Source: Diabrotica undecimpunctata
Lineage: Eukaryota > Arthropoda > Insecta > Coleoptera > Chrysomelidae
Reading direction: 5' to 3'
Length of the DNA stretch: 64,000 nucleotides
Assembly: GCF_040954645.1 (NCBI RefSeq)
Contig: NC_092807.1
Coordinates: 25,691,809-25,755,808 of the forward strand
This document shows positions 31,797 to 43,137 of the stretch, in pieces. Below the pieces are notes generated by a model that did no database searches, was not told the origin of the DNA, and saw only the letters and a program-made list of their open reading frames with translations. Every line of letters begins with the position of its first letter. Position 1 is the stretch's first letter. The position numbers and the translations under genes are program-made.

Positions 31797-33745
31797 ATGC
31801 CTCAAGCAGATGGTAATACCTGCATTATTTTATTGTTTTTCTGTAAATATAGCTTAGATTGTTTTATTTCAGAAGAGTCAGAAACAGATGACGACTTTGG
31901 TTCATTTAATTCTACAGATTTATATGTACCCTCAAGTTCGGAAGAAATGGACATATCATCTAATTCAGACGATGATAAAAATATTAGTCCAAATAAAAAG
32001 AAAATGCGGTTTGATATAAACAAAACCACTGATACTTGTGAAGCTCAAGCAGGTCCATCAGGTATTGGTAATGGGGTAAATATCAATCCACTGACAACCG
32101 AGCCGCTTAGAGATGTCACCAATATGTTCGACGATGAGTTACTACCAGAAAATAATGAGATTGGAAATGATCCAATGGTTGATAGAGGCGATTTTGTGAT
32201 TGATCAACCAATTAGTAGCCCAGTTCCAACATAATGGACAAATCCTGTTAGTAATCACCAACAATTCGATTTTACTGAGACATGGGGGCTCAACCCAATT
32301 TATGCAGCAGCTATTTCTTTAGAACAAGTTTCACCGTCAACCTGTTTTTACGCATTTCTTGATAATGAAATAGTGGATATGATAGTCAATCAAACCAATT
32401 TATATGCAACACAGCAAGTGTTAGGAAATGATGTTTCACTGAATTCGAGGTTACACGCCTGGCAACCAATGAATAAAAAGGAGATGTATCAGCTCATCGG
32501 TCTTCTGGGTTACATGGGATTAGTTCAAATGCCTTCACTATCACATTACTGGAGCAGAAAACCCTTATTTCGTAATGATATTGCTTCAACTGCTATGAGT
32601 CGAAATCGCTTTGAGCTGTTGCTCAGAATGTGGCACTTTTCAAATAATGAAGAACGCGAAGAGGGAGATAGACTGCACAAAATTCAACCACTTGTCGACC
32701 TACTCTTAAGAAAATATCAAGACACATATACTCCAGGAGAAGTATTTTGTATCGATGAAAGTATTGTTCCCTTTCAAGGAAGATTAGTGATGAAGCAATA
32801 CATGCCTCAAAAAACTAATAAATATGGTGTTAAAGTATTTAGGTTATGCTGTGGTAAGACTATACTTGGAATTTACAAATTTATGCTGGCAAAGAAAGAG
32901 ACAGAGGAGCTTCAGTTCCTACGAAAGTCGTGATGAATTTGACAAGAAACCTCCTGAATGCAGGTCGAACTGCCATTATTGATAATTATTACACCAGCCT
33001 TGAACTGGCTAATCGTCTACTAGACAACCGTACACATTTGATTGGAACTTTGAGATCAAATCGTAGAGGTAACCCAAAGGAGGTTTTGGATAAGACATTG
33101 AAGAAGGGCGAAACATTTTGCAAAGAAAATTCAAGAGGTGTATGTGTGATAAAGTGGCATGATAAACGCGATGTTCTTATTTTGTCTACTAAGCACACTG
33201 ATAGTTGCCAACTTATTGAACGCCATTCAGGACCCATAAGAAAACCGGATGCTATAATTGATTACAACGCTGGGAAATCATCAATCGATTTGTCAGACCA
33301 GATGTCCAGCTATAATTCCGCTTTGCGTCGATCATTAAAATGGTATCATAAAATCGCGATCGAACTCCTGCTAGGTACAACTATTGTAAACGCTTATATA
33401 GTATTCAACACACTTTCTAATTCAAACATGACGATTACTAAATTCAGAGAAGAAATTGTATCTGACTTAGTCAAAGGTGGGCCCGTTTATGATCAAGTCG
33501 AACAAGCTGAAGATGAACCACTGTCACCAGCAACTACAAGAAAGACTTTACGAAATCATACATTGCTAAAAAAAGATGGAATTGCTACTTCTGTAAGGAA
33601 ATACTGCAGAGGTTGCTACAAGAAAAAAACTACAGGAGAAATATCTAAAAACAAAGTAAAAAAAGTTACTACATATTGCACAGACTGCCAGGGGTATCCT
33701 CATTTTTGTCTGCCTTGTTTTAATTTCAAACATTTAAAAATGTAA
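31797..33745 (+). pseudogene. piggyBac 2 transposase with a stop and a frameshift
   Basis: ATG at 31797 (MPQAD), 60-bp intron 31813-31872 (GTAATA...TTTCAG), then an acidic N-terminal region. A TAA at 32232 interrupts, then the DDE_Tnp_1_7 core follows: LGYMGLVQMPSLSHYW, VFCIDESIVPFQGRL (first Asp), KTNKYGVKVFRLC. A one-base-type shift near 32890 moves to the next frame, with AIIDNYYTSLELANRLL (second Asp), IGTLRSNRRGNPKEV, SIDLSDQMSSYNSALRRSLK (third Asp) and a Cys-rich C-terminus (CRGCYKKKT...CTDCQGYPHFCLPCF). All catalytic Asp are present. Only two lesions are evident, so the copy is young. Confidence 0.9.
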
Positions 33746-34094
33746 TGACTTTTAAAACCATGTTATTTTTCAATTATTTCAATAAAAACTTACTTATTTC
33801 TATCTAAAATCATTGATTTTTTACTTATAATGTACAATTTTTTTTGTGGTATACACATATAATACATAGCGCATATGTAAGTAAATATATTTACTCACAT
33901 ATCCATACAGGCCAGGCGGTCATGTTGCCTATGCATTTTTAACGAAATCGGCGGTCATATACCCTTTACAGACACTTTTGTTAAACAATGCACGGCGGAC
34001 AATATGACCGCCATCGCGTGAGTTACTAGTACTATGAGCGGGCATGATGACCGCTGTGGCAGTCAACCTGTTACGGTAGTACAGTCATTTTGTG

Positions 34095-34350
34095 CTTGAT
34101 ATCGGCCGTCTCTTAATCTGGGGAATTCCATCCGAATTATCTTCTACGGCCTGGATTCCGTTTTCCTTCTATTTTTCCTTGCATTATATTTTGAAGTAAT
34201 GCGTATTTATGCCCTCTCATCAGGTGACCCAAATATTCGAGTTTTCTTCGTTTGATCGTTGACAAAATTTCTGGGTCTTTTCCTATCCTTCGCATTACTT
34301 CAAAGTTTGTGACTATTTCATGACTTTCTTTATATTCTTCAAAACTATTC
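34095..34350 (-). mobile_element. RTE-like LINE tail fragment
   Basis: The minus frame reads EEYKESHEIVTNFEVMRRIG, ILSTIKRRKLEYLGHLMRGH and LQNIMQGKIEGKRNPGRRR, the C-terminal tail also seen in the copy at 41600-41760 (YLGHILRNN, LLQVIMQGRVDGKKG). It lies next to a different LINE tail (34350-34850), forming a chimera. Confidence 0.75.
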
Positions 34351-34850
34351 ATCATCATCAGTCCATAGTCGTCCACTGCTGAACATAGGCCTCCTCGAAA
34401 AACCTCCATTCAGAAGTATCTTGCGCTGCTGCAATCCAGTTGGTACAAATCCTCTTTATGTCGTCAGTCCATCTTGTGGGTGGTCTTCCCGGGTTTCGTC
34501 TATCCGCTCTCGGTCACCACTCCAAGATTTTTTTGGTCCAACTATTATCCTTCATTCTAGCGACGTGTCCTGTCCACCTCCATTTAATTTTGGCTATATG
34601 TTTTATAATGTCTTACACACCACTTTTTCTACGGATTTCTTCGTTTCTTACCCTATCTCGCAACGTTATGCCTAACAATGATCTTTCCATTCTACGTTGC
34701 GTCAGTTGTAGTTTTCGTGTAGATGCCCTTGTTAGGGTAAGTGTCTCTGCGCCATATGTAAGGACAGGCAGGACACACTGATTAAAGGCTCTTCTTTTTA
34801 AGCTGATAGGTATATCACCTTTAAAAATATCACGCAATCTTCCATATACT
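34350..34850 (-). mobile_element. Second LINE tail fragment
   Basis: Minus frames read ISLKRRAFNQCVLPVLTYGA, TLTRASTRKLQLTQRRMERS, LGITLRDRVRNEEIRRKSGV, then a WRWTGHVARM-like block, PGRPPTRWTDDIKR and an EEAYVQQWTTMD-like end near 34350. This is the C-terminal tail of a different RTE-like LINE subfamily from the one at 34095. Confidence 0.75.
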
Positions 34851-34939
34851 AATTAAATAAAACTATTAAAATTTTTAAAATGGCCATACTGAAAAGTTTA
34901 CATTTTTAATTTACCGATTTATTCACAGATAGTACAGAT

Positions 34940-35360
34940 ATATTCGCGATCAGTTTGGAGTACCGATAATCTATGCGACTATTCTCCAATCCTCTCATTA
35001 CGCTTAATTTCTATCGTATCGAATGCTTTGCGGAAGTCTACGAAAGCTAGGACCAATGGTCAGTTGTATTCGATGAATTTTTTATATTCCCTTTTATGCA
35101 GTGGAAGTGGTTATTGGTGCCAAGTTTTCTGGTACCTGTTCCCCAGGTTGGTAAAAATCTAATTTTGTTTCCAGTCTATGTGTAATTATTTTTTTGAAAA
35201 TTCTAGAGATGGTTTAACAGGTTTATGGCTCGGTAATTCACGAGGTCTATTGGATCGCTCTTGTAGGTGTTTCACTTTGGTGCACTCCAATCCAAGTTTC
35301 TCCAAGTCTCCTCCAATTCTCTAAAAGTCTGTCTTCTCTAAGTAAAAAATAATCAAGAAT
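34940..35360 (-). mobile_element. LINE RT fragment
   Basis: The minus strand reads a VDFRKAFDTIEIKR block (RT motif A, about 35060-35000). More decayed RT-like sequence upstream reaches about 35360. Too degraded for clade assignment. Confidence 0.5.
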
Positions 35361-35649
35361 AACTTAATAAGATAAGCACTACGTGCCAGAAAACACCTTT
35401 AGAATTGATAAAAAGTATTAATTCTAAAAAATGCAAATTTTCAATGCTTGGCCTATAATTTCGCCTGCTACTGTGGTTTACAAAAATTTGCTAACTTCTA
35501 CAAATGTTCATTTTCCATTCTTATTACTTCTTTATGTCTTTCTCTTTTTCACTTCTCCTTTACTATTCCCATAGATTTAGAGTAAAATAATAAATAATTT
35601 CTAAACATAAAATAAATTAATTTATTAAATTATAAAACAAGTATCACAT

Positions 35650-36101
35650 TTAACTGCTTTTAGTCAAATTACATAAACTTCCTGCGATATCACAACTTAA
35701 ACTCATTGCATCTTTACTGGAGCAAGACCTATTGTACTTTAGATGACTTTTGACTAATTGACCACTTGCCAACGCAGCCATTAGTGATAATTCTCCGGCT
35801 AGAACTGTCCCACAAACAATTCGAGCTAATTGTTTGGCATTATCTCCAGGTACCTCTTCGTTAGACCCGGCTACGCCCAACATTTTAAGACATGCTGATT
35901 GTGCCGGTAATATTGTGCCTCCACCTACTGTTCCTAATTCTATCGAAGGCATTGTACAAGAAATATATAAGTCTTCTCCATTTTCACCCCAAGGTTCCAT
36001 AATTGTTAAGCAATTACTACTGGATACGTTCTGAGCAGCATCTTGGCCTGTCGCTATAAAAATGGCAGTTACAATATTGGCAGCGTGAGCGTTAAATCCA
36101 C
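35650..36101 (-). CDS. HMGR: HMG-CoA reductase, last exon
   Basis: The acceptor TTTTAG is followed by [20 protein letters not shown], then [20 protein letters not shown] (catalytic Asp in GQDAAQN), [31 protein letters not shown] and [12 protein letters not shown] with the catalytic His near the C-terminus. The stop is at 35650. A minus-strand AATAAA lies at 35621-35626, about 25 bases downstream, a likely polyadenylation signal. HMG-CoA reductase makes mevalonate from HMG-CoA with NADPH in the ER membrane. In insects it supplies juvenile hormone, dolichol and prenyl groups, not sterols. Splice phases agree across the four exons found, and the frame is intact. Confidence 0.95.
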
Positions 36102-36184
36102 CTAAAATGAAAACGTAAAGTTAAAATGTTAGAAATATGAGATTTATTGTGAACTATTTAGAGTTCACAATAATGAGAAAATAC

Positions 36185-37130
36185 TGAGCGATAAATCTAT
36201 ATCTGTTTTGGTAGACATGTTCAATTGTATATATAGAACTGGAACAATTCCACAAGAATGGCTCATCTCCACCTTTGTAACCATTTCAACGAAGCCCGCG
36301 CTCCCAACTCTGACGATTACCGGCTTATAAGCCTACGTCATCCTACGAAATATACATACCAGAATTTACAACAAATGTGAAACTAAAACATCACACACAC
36401 AGTTCGGATTCCGCAATGGTTTGGGAACCAAAGTTGCGCTATTTACCTATAGTTTAGTGACAAAGTAATGATGACCAAGATATGTATGTCTGCTTCATTG
36501 ACTATACTAACTCCTTTAACCATGTTAAGCACGGCAGCAGAACGATCTGATACAGAGAAGACAAAAAGGATGTTAGAAACAGCAGAGATTAAAACACTTA
36601 GACCAATTGATGTAATACACTATGGGACAGAGCTAGAAGTACAGAGATACGACGTAGATGCAAGGTGTAGAACATCAAGGACTGGGTAAGAAATATAAGA
36701 ATAGAATGGAACGATCAAGTTGAATGACAACAAATAGAGTAAGAGATGGTTCCCCAATAGGAAGACGAACAGTACGAAGACCACGTAACCGATGGAAAGG
36801 CAACTTAGTGGAGGCAAATTGAAAAACAGACAAAATCATGTCTACATAAAAAGAAAAAGTCTGCAATGGGGCACGATTTCATTGAACCCCTGATTTCTAT
36901 GTATTATGTTACAAAAATATCTGAGCAACCCTCCTAGACAAATCCTTATGTCACAGCCGGTCGGAAGAAGACGAAGAGGTGGGCCAAAACTTGGGCTTAA
37001 GGATGGCGTAGATGAAGATGCTTGAAAAATAGGTGCAACAAACCGGCAACGATTGGCAATGGATAGGGCTGACTGGCGAAATAGACTTGGGAAGTTAGGG
37101 GATCTATCTACTCTAGGATTGTAACACCAA
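36185..37130 (+). mobile_element. RTE-like LINE fragments in HMGR intron
   Basis: Plus-strand pieces read a TGTIPQEWLISTFVTI-like segment, QFGFRNGLGTKVALF (RT block), a MLETAEIKTLR stretch near 36570, GRRTVRRPRNRWKGN-like residues near 36760, and a 3' tail at 36920-37110 closely matching the LINE end at 7540-7715 (LMSQPVGRRRRGGPKLGLKD). Many stops. The insertion lies between the last two HMGR exons and is antisense to the gene. Confidence 0.7.
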
Positions 37131-37162
37131 TGATGATAATGACGTTATAAAAATATACTTAC

Positions 37163-37464
37163 CAATACTTCCAGCGACAGCTGAACCTATCATATTCTTC
37201 GAAATATTCAAGTCAACCATCGCAGCTGAACTTGTTTTTAATACTGAAGAAACGATATGAAAGGGAATAATTGCTTCGCAAACTACACTTTTTCCTCTAC
37301 CTTCTATCCAATTCATCGCAGCCGGCTTTTTGTCAGTACAGACATTTCCACTTAAACTCAGAATTTCCATGTCAGGAAAATGCGTTTTTAATGTATTCAA
37401 GGCTTGTTCTGTCCCTTTGGAAATCATATTCATACCCATCGCATCACCTGTTTCAGCTACAAAT
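37163..37464 (-). CDS. HMGR: HMG-CoA reductase, exon with [12 protein letters not shown]
   Basis: 302-bp exon between TTTTTAG (acceptor, 37465-37466) and TTG|GTAAGT (donor). It encodes [20 protein letters not shown] with the NADP-binding DAMGMNM and the catalytic Lys, then [20 protein letters not shown] and GSAVAGSIG leading into GGFNAHAAN of the last exon. Frame and splice phases fit both neighbours. Residues match the class I (animal) enzyme closely. Confidence 0.95.
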
Positions 37465-37479
37465 CTAAAAAATTAAATA

Positions 37480-38165
37480 AATATGAAATATAAAAACACA
37501 AGAAAAACGAATTTGCTCTTTGCTGATGATATCGTGTTAGTAAAGGAAAGCAAAGATATGTTGAAGGAGAACTTGGAGGATTGGAGACGGGCTAGTGAAG
37601 AGGGAGGACTTATTATAAGCAGGTCGAAAACGGAGAATATGCGGTTAGGATGTAGAGGAATGGTTGGGTACATAGAATTGCTTGGAGAAAAACTAGGAAC
37701 AGTAGGAGAATTTGAAAACTTTGGCTGCTACATAACGGAAAATGGGACACTAGAACGAGAAATTGGAAGCGAATGAGTGGAGTACGGCGGTGAAGTGAGG
37801 CCTGTAAAGGAGATTCAGGAAAACAAGAGGTAGCTAAAATGAAAATGTTACGATGGATGTTGGGTAAGACTAAAAGGGGCAGTATCAGGAACGACTTGAT
37901 TAGGGAAAGAGCCGGAGTGACTACAGTCTCAAAGAAGATTCAAGAACAAAGACTGAAATGGTTTTGTCAGACGTAGAAATGAAAACTATGTGCGACGAAG
38001 GATAGAGTTGTTAGAAGTTGATGGAAGAAGAGGTAGAGGAAAACCGAGGAGAAGATGGCAGAAGACTTGAGAGGGAAAGGTTTAGGTGAGGAAGACCTGA
38101 TGGGACAGAAATGAGCGGCGACGAAGAGTAAGGAACAGCGACCCATAAAAAGAAAAAAGCTAAGA
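37480..38165 (+). mobile_element. LINE fragment with FADD box in HMGR intron
   Basis: The frame reads KTNLLFADDIVLVKESKDML (RT catalytic FADD), LIISRSKTENMRLGCRG, FENFGCYITENGTLEREI, then a shifted tail with RRRNENYVRRRIELLEVDG and KPRRRWQ. It begins only 15 bases upstream (on the minus strand) of the HMGR acceptor at 37465. Confidence 0.75.
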
Positions 38166-38379
38166 AAGAAGAAGAATACACCCATATATGTGCCCATAAT
38201 GGGCAACTGCCATAAAACTGGTCAACACACAAGGCAAGCGTGACGTTTTAGTTGCTATTATCCCCTTTATCATGTCAGATTTGGAAACAAAAATGGAGTT
38301 ACCCCAGGTTGGTAGAATGAAAAATTGAGAATCTCACACTGATGAGTATCAGTCAGTCTCATGAATTCTGGGAGGAGAG

Positions 38380-38690
38380 ACAAAACTTTTAATTGCGAAA
38401 ACCCTGCTATCAGAAGAAAAATTTATCGAACTTGAAAGTGCACTGAATAAGATCAATTGGGACATAGGCAGAGGTTAGAAGGAAAGGAGAAGGCCTAACC
38501 ACGTTAAAATCCGGTCACATTTTCTATCATGTCGGAGAGAACGATGAAAATGGTGGTACTGGGTTCTTCATTAATAAAAAAATTAGCTGAGAATATTATA
38601 TCAGTAAAAGTAGTCTCAATTATAAATTGGGTCAAATTAAAATATATAACAAATTCAGGTTTTTGACTGTTATTTTTTTTTTTATAATTA
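38380..38690 (+). mobile_element. LINE endonuclease fragment
   Basis: Decayed plus-strand frames read a FYHVGENDENGGTGFFINKK-like segment and ENIISVKVVSI, typical of the APE-type endonuclease of RTE-like LINEs. Frameshifts are frequent. Confidence 0.6.
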
Positions 38691-39035
38691 TGAAAATAAT
38701 GCTAAATAACCAATACATTATATGATAAATAATCACAAAACGTAATTAATATTTTTTCTAGAACCCACTTAACTTGTTAATGTCATAAGAATAATCAAAG
38801 TTTGTAAAAATAGTGACAACTAAATGCTCGGACAGTATGATGTAACTGCTAAAAATCAAACAAGATAAGACAAGTAGGTTGCGAAAACAATGCAGCCGGA
38901 AACGCCAAAAATTCCTGAGATTAAAAATTATTACCGCAATAAAACAATTCGCTAACAGTTTATTAAGCCCATATCGGCACAAATTTGAGCTACGACCTCC
39001 ATAATATAAAATTGTAAAAAAATACAATTTGATAA
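38691..39035. other. No gene recognised (HMGR intron)
   Basis: AT-rich intronic sequence with no recognisable motif. Confidence 0.4.
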
Positions 39036-39240
39036 TTTAAACTTAAGTATATGGACAAAAGGAATAGATGACAAAGATATTCGTGTCATTAAAAATCTGC
39101 ACTGGAATCAAACTGCTATCTTAAAAATTCAAAATGACTACACCGACGAAATCTCCATACAGTGAGGAGTCAGACAGAGTTGTATTTTGTCCCCAACACT
39201 GTTGAATGTTTACTCGGACCAGTTATTTAAAAAGGTACTT
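39036..39240 (+). mobile_element. RTE-like LINE, RT part before a nested insertion
   Basis: Reads WTKGIDDKDIRVIKNLHWNQ, then a stop, then GVRQSCILSPTLLNVYSDQL (RT block, G-R-Q-G changed to S), FKKVL. The continuation NECIQMGLDINTDKTKF resumes at about 41165 after a nested LINE. Confidence 0.7.
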
Positions 39241-41160
39241 GAGACACAGCCATATGTGTCTCATCTATAATTTCAGTGAGTTTTTAGATATGCTTATCTG
39301 TATTTTCAATAAGGCATTTCCTTTAAGTACAATTAAGTCAAAACATCACAAACCCTGGACTACCAAAGGTGTCCGCATATCAGCCAAGAATATGCGTTCA
39401 CTACTGTACATCAAGAAATTTACTACTAACATCTTTGTCACTGAATACACCTCCAAGTACAGAGGAACCTATCTAAAACTTATCAAAACACCTAAAAAAA
39501 AATGTACTAGCAGAATCGTCTGGGAAGCTCTAAAAATGTTGCAAGAGAAACTTGGTCGATAATAAACGATCTTCGAAATAAAACTAACACAGTTCAAACA
39601 TTTTCTCTTCCAAACCCTAAAAATCTAAATAAATACTTCGTTAATGGGAGTAAAAATATAACATCAACTATTTTGCCACAACAAGCTCCTATTTCCTATC
39701 TCTCCAATCTAAGAAAGGTATCGAATTCATTCTTTATAAGACCAGTTGATAAATCTGAACTGATCCAAATAATCAGTAGTATCAAAAGCAAATTTCCTGT
39801 AAAAAATGTGTTGAAAGTCCTGGTCTCACTTATTAACGATTCCTTTGAAAAAGGTATATTTCCAAAGTGCCTAAAGACAGCCATTATTATTCCTCTTCAT
39901 AAAGGTGGGGAAAAATCGATTTTTTGCAACTATAGACCTATTGCCTTACTACCTGTCCTATCCAAAATTATTGAGAGACTTATGAAAGCCAGACTTATGT
40001 CCTTTCTCGAATTCGAGGGATTTCTTAAAATTGGTTTCAATCTTACTTGAGGAATAGAAAACTACTAGTTAGAGCAAATGATACTGACTCTAGTCACAAA
40101 AGCATTGTATGTGGAGTACCACAAGGTTCAGAATTGGGTCCTCTACTTTTCTTTATCTTTATAAATGATATAAAAATTTTTCTTTTTGCTGATGATACCA
40201 GTATTACCTGGAGGAACTCTAATATTTCAACTCTTCATGCAACTATAACCCCTGATCTATTGAAAATAAAAACCTGGTGCGACTCTAATTTACTCTCTTT
40301 TAAAGTGGTGGAAGACAGTAGCATTATCCTAGAAACGAGCTCTCCAACTCTTGCTTCTTAATAACAAGAGGATCAGTATCGTCGATTCTGTAAAATTTCT
40401 TGGTATTTTTATAGACAGCAACCTTAAATAGTCCCTTCATATCGATTTGTTTTTATCGAGTAAGAAACTAGCCTCAGCCCGCTATGCAATAGGATCTGTT
40501 TCGACGGAAATCAATTTAGCATCTTCCAAAATAACATATTTTTCTTTGTTCGAGTCTCATCTTCGATATGGCCTTCCTATTACAAAAAAGAGCAATACGG
40601 TATCTTTTTGGCTTCAGTAAAATAACACATTGCAGAATCTACTTAAGAAAATCACGGGATTTTAACTCTTCCCTCTTTAAATATTTAGAAACTGTTTGCT
40701 TAACCTACATGTTTTTCCAGCAAGACCTTATCATGACTACTCCACCAGAAATGCAACCTTTGATGTGTATTTAACAACCCCTTCCACTGAGTTAGTAAAG
40801 AAATCTATATTATATTCAGCAAAAAAATTATATAACCATCTCCCTTTGAAACTTAAATCTACTTCTTTCCTTAAGTTCCGTAAATTGACAAAAGCCTATC
40901 ATCTGAAAAATCATATTATTCAGCGGAAGAGTTTCTTAACGAATAACTAAGAAATTACGGTACGTTTAGGTACAAGCAACTAAAGTATTTTTATATATAT
41001 TTGGGTATCACATGCAACAACTTAAACTTATTCGTAAGGTTTTATTATGCAATTTACAATTTAGTTCAATTTTGCAATGGATTTTATATTTTAGTATCTT
41101 TTATTTTCTGGTATTCACGATTTATGTAATTTTAGTAAATTTGAAATTGTTATTGTTATT
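39241..41160 (+). mobile_element. CR1/Jockey-type LINE nested in RTE-like LINE
   Basis: Frames read PWTTKGVRISAKNMRSLLY, FFIRPVDKSELIQIISSIKS, IPLHKGGEKSIFCNYRPIAL, LLPVLSKIIERLM, then after an internal deletion near 40045 [40 protein letters not shown] and FADDTSITW (RT catalytic box), and a C-terminal QKRAIRYLFGFSK segment. About 30 residues between FADDTS and the preceding block, and part of the palm, are missing. The 3' end lies in a T-rich stretch near 41160. Confidence 0.75.
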
Positions 41161-41164
41161 TTTT

Positions 41165-41883
41165 TTTTAGTGAATGCATTCAAATGGGACTTGACATCAA
41201 CACAGATAAGACCAAATTTATGATAGTATCAAGGAGTCCAATAAATAATGAACAACTAACTCTTGGTGGACAGCAAATAGAGAGAGTGATAAAATATAAA
41301 TATCTGGGAGCTTACATCAACACAGAATTAGATCCAGACCAAGAGATCCGGGTACGAATAGAAATGGCAAGGGTAGCGTTCTTAAAATTCAAACAATTGT
41401 TCTGTGACAAAAATCTGAATATTGCGCTGAGACTGAGGTTTGTTGAATGTTACGTCTGGTCGCAACTATTGTACGGGGTAGAAACATGGACACTAAACGC
41501 GCAAATAGTTAAAAAGATTGAAGCCTTTGAACTTTGGATATACCGGAGAATGTTGAGAATCCCATGGACTGCCAGGGTCACCAATGAGGAAGTGCTGAGA
41601 AGAATGGGTCGAGACAAAAAATTGTTGAGAACGATAAAAGTACGCAAGACTGCATACCTTGGACACATACTAAGAAATAATAAATATAGTCTTCTGCAGG
41701 TCATCATGCAGGGTAGAGTCGATGGCAAAAAGGGAATAGGTAGAAAGAGGAAGTCATGGCTGCGAAATATTCGAGACTGGACAAACATGACTGTAGACGA
41801 ATTATTCCACGTTGCAAAAGACAGAGAAGCTTTTAAAAATGTGGTCGCCAACCTCCGTTAATGGGGACGGCATAGGAAGAAGA
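41165..41883 (+). mobile_element. RTE-like LINE, intact C-terminal part
   Basis: A 225-codon open frame from 41184: MGLDINTDKTKFMIVSRSPI, YKYLGAYINTELDPDQEIRV, LLYGVETWTLNAQIVKKIEA, RRMLRIPWTARVTNEEVLRR, YLGHILRNNKYSLLQVIMQG, RKRKSWLRNIRDWTNMTVDE, stop at 41859. The TNEEVLRRM / YLGH / MQG(R)xxGK order resembles RTE/BovB tails. The 3' end GGAAGAAGAAG matches the tail at 5601. It is the best-preserved LINE 3' end in the window. Confidence 0.8.
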
Positions 41884-41968
41884 AGATTTTTTTTTACTTT
41901 TTGTAAGTTTTTGCCATAAAATTGTACAATTTTCAGTGACAATAAAGCATATTTCTATTCTATTCTGG
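41884..41968 (+). mobile_element. 3' tip of a CR1/Jockey-type LINE
   Basis: Ends CAATAAAGCATATTTC followed by short TATTC repeats, a common tail form of such LINEs. Very short, with no coding sequence. Confidence 0.5.
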
Positions 41969-42785
41969 AGAATAAAAATCAACGGGGAACTACTTGATGT
42001 AATTACATATGCGAACGATACAGTAATTCTGTCAGAAAATATTGAAGGTCTCCAAACTCTGCTTAAGCGTATTGACGACGCAGAAGAGAAAATGGCATTA
42101 AAATAAACTCAAACAAAACCAAATTTTTAGTCTTTAGTCGTAACCCACATCTATATGCAGAGCTTCAATTAAATGAAGTCCAAGTTAAAAAAGTTTACGA
42201 AATTACATATTTGGGAACTGTCATAACGGACCAACTAGATCCAGACATAGAAATAAAATGCAGGATAGGAATGACTAAAACTACTTTTATGAAAATGAAG
42301 ATATTTCTTTGTAATAAACATCTGTTTATAACTAAGACAAAGAATGCTTAAATGCTGTATTTGGTTTGTACTTTTGTATGGAGTAGACGTGTGGACAGTA
42401 AAAGAATCAAGTATGAACAGAATTGAAGCATTGAAAATGTGAATTCATAGACTAATACTGAAGATACCTTGGACAGCAAGAAAAACTAATGAAGTACTAA
42501 GCAGGGTCAACGAAGATAGAGAATAGCTAAAGACTGGTAAGCATCGGAAAATGTCTTATCTGGGACATATAATGAGAGGAAATCAATATAGAATACTACA
42601 ACTGATCCTTAAAGGCAAAATAGAAGGTAGTCGAGGTGTAGAAAGAAAAGAGATACATTCGTGAATGAACTCAGATATCCAATGCAGGACAATATTCCTT
42701 GAGGCTGAAGAGAGAGGAGCCTTCGCAATGGTGATCGCCAACGTCAGATAATTCTGATATCACGTGAAAAAAAGAGGAAGACAAA
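41969..42785 (+). mobile_element. Degenerate RTE-like LINE 3' part
   Basis: Shifted frames read INSNKTKFLVFSRNPHLYAE, VYEITYLGTVITDQLDPDIE, then eroded versions of the ETWTL, IPWTARKTNEVL, YLGHIMRGN and LKGKIEG blocks. A close relative of 41165-41883 but older, with many stops. The HMGR splice donor follows at 42820. Confidence 0.7.
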
Positions 42786-42820
42786 AACAGAACAACTGCG
42801 TCTACAAATTCAAAACTTAC

Positions 42821-43049
42821 CTAATAAACAGGTAACGACCAGCGATATGTGTAGAAATTTTTTGAAGTCTTGCAAAACGGCTGGTTGAATTAAAGGAACT
42901 TCGTAAGGCTGAGTAGTTTGCTTCCTTTTTAGTCCAGTGGAATGCTTCCGTAGCAGTTACAATTGAGCTAAAGCGAATAACGGGACCTCTTGTCATACCA
43001 TCAGCTATAAGTCTACTTTTGACACCAGTTTTTTCAATTGCTCTACATC
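42821..43049 (-). CDS. HMGR: HMG-CoA reductase, exon with ADGMTRGPV
   Basis: 229-bp exon. The acceptor TTATAG is followed by GATGTAGAG, giving GCRAIEKTGVKSRLIADGMT across the junction, then RGPVIRFSSIVTATEAFHW, FNSTSRFARLQKISTHIAGR and YLFIR, up to the donor ATTAG|GTAAGT. These are conserved substrate and cofactor segments of the class I enzyme catalytic domain. Phases fit both neighbours (G|GA and AG|A). Confidence 0.95.
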
Positions 43050-43137
43050 CTATAACATAAATGAACATCTAGATTACACATTGAGAATAATGTAATAGAA
43101 TCGAAATATACAAAAAATACAGATAATTTTGAAATAC

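Larger units (their letters stand above)
31387..34070 (+). mobile_element. piggyBac-like transposon 2, near-complete
   Basis: TTAA (31383-31386) precedes the left tip CAGGTTGACTGCCA. The right tip TGGCAGTCAACCTG (34057-34070) is its exact reverse complement and is followed by TTAC, a one-base change from TTAA. Subterminal GCGGTCA motifs recur on both sides (31540, 31585, 33917, 33951, 34006, 34047), likely transposase-binding sites. A 17-bp perfect inverted repeat lies at 31540-31556 and 31575-31591. Total length about 2.7 kb, usual for the family. Confidence 0.92.
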
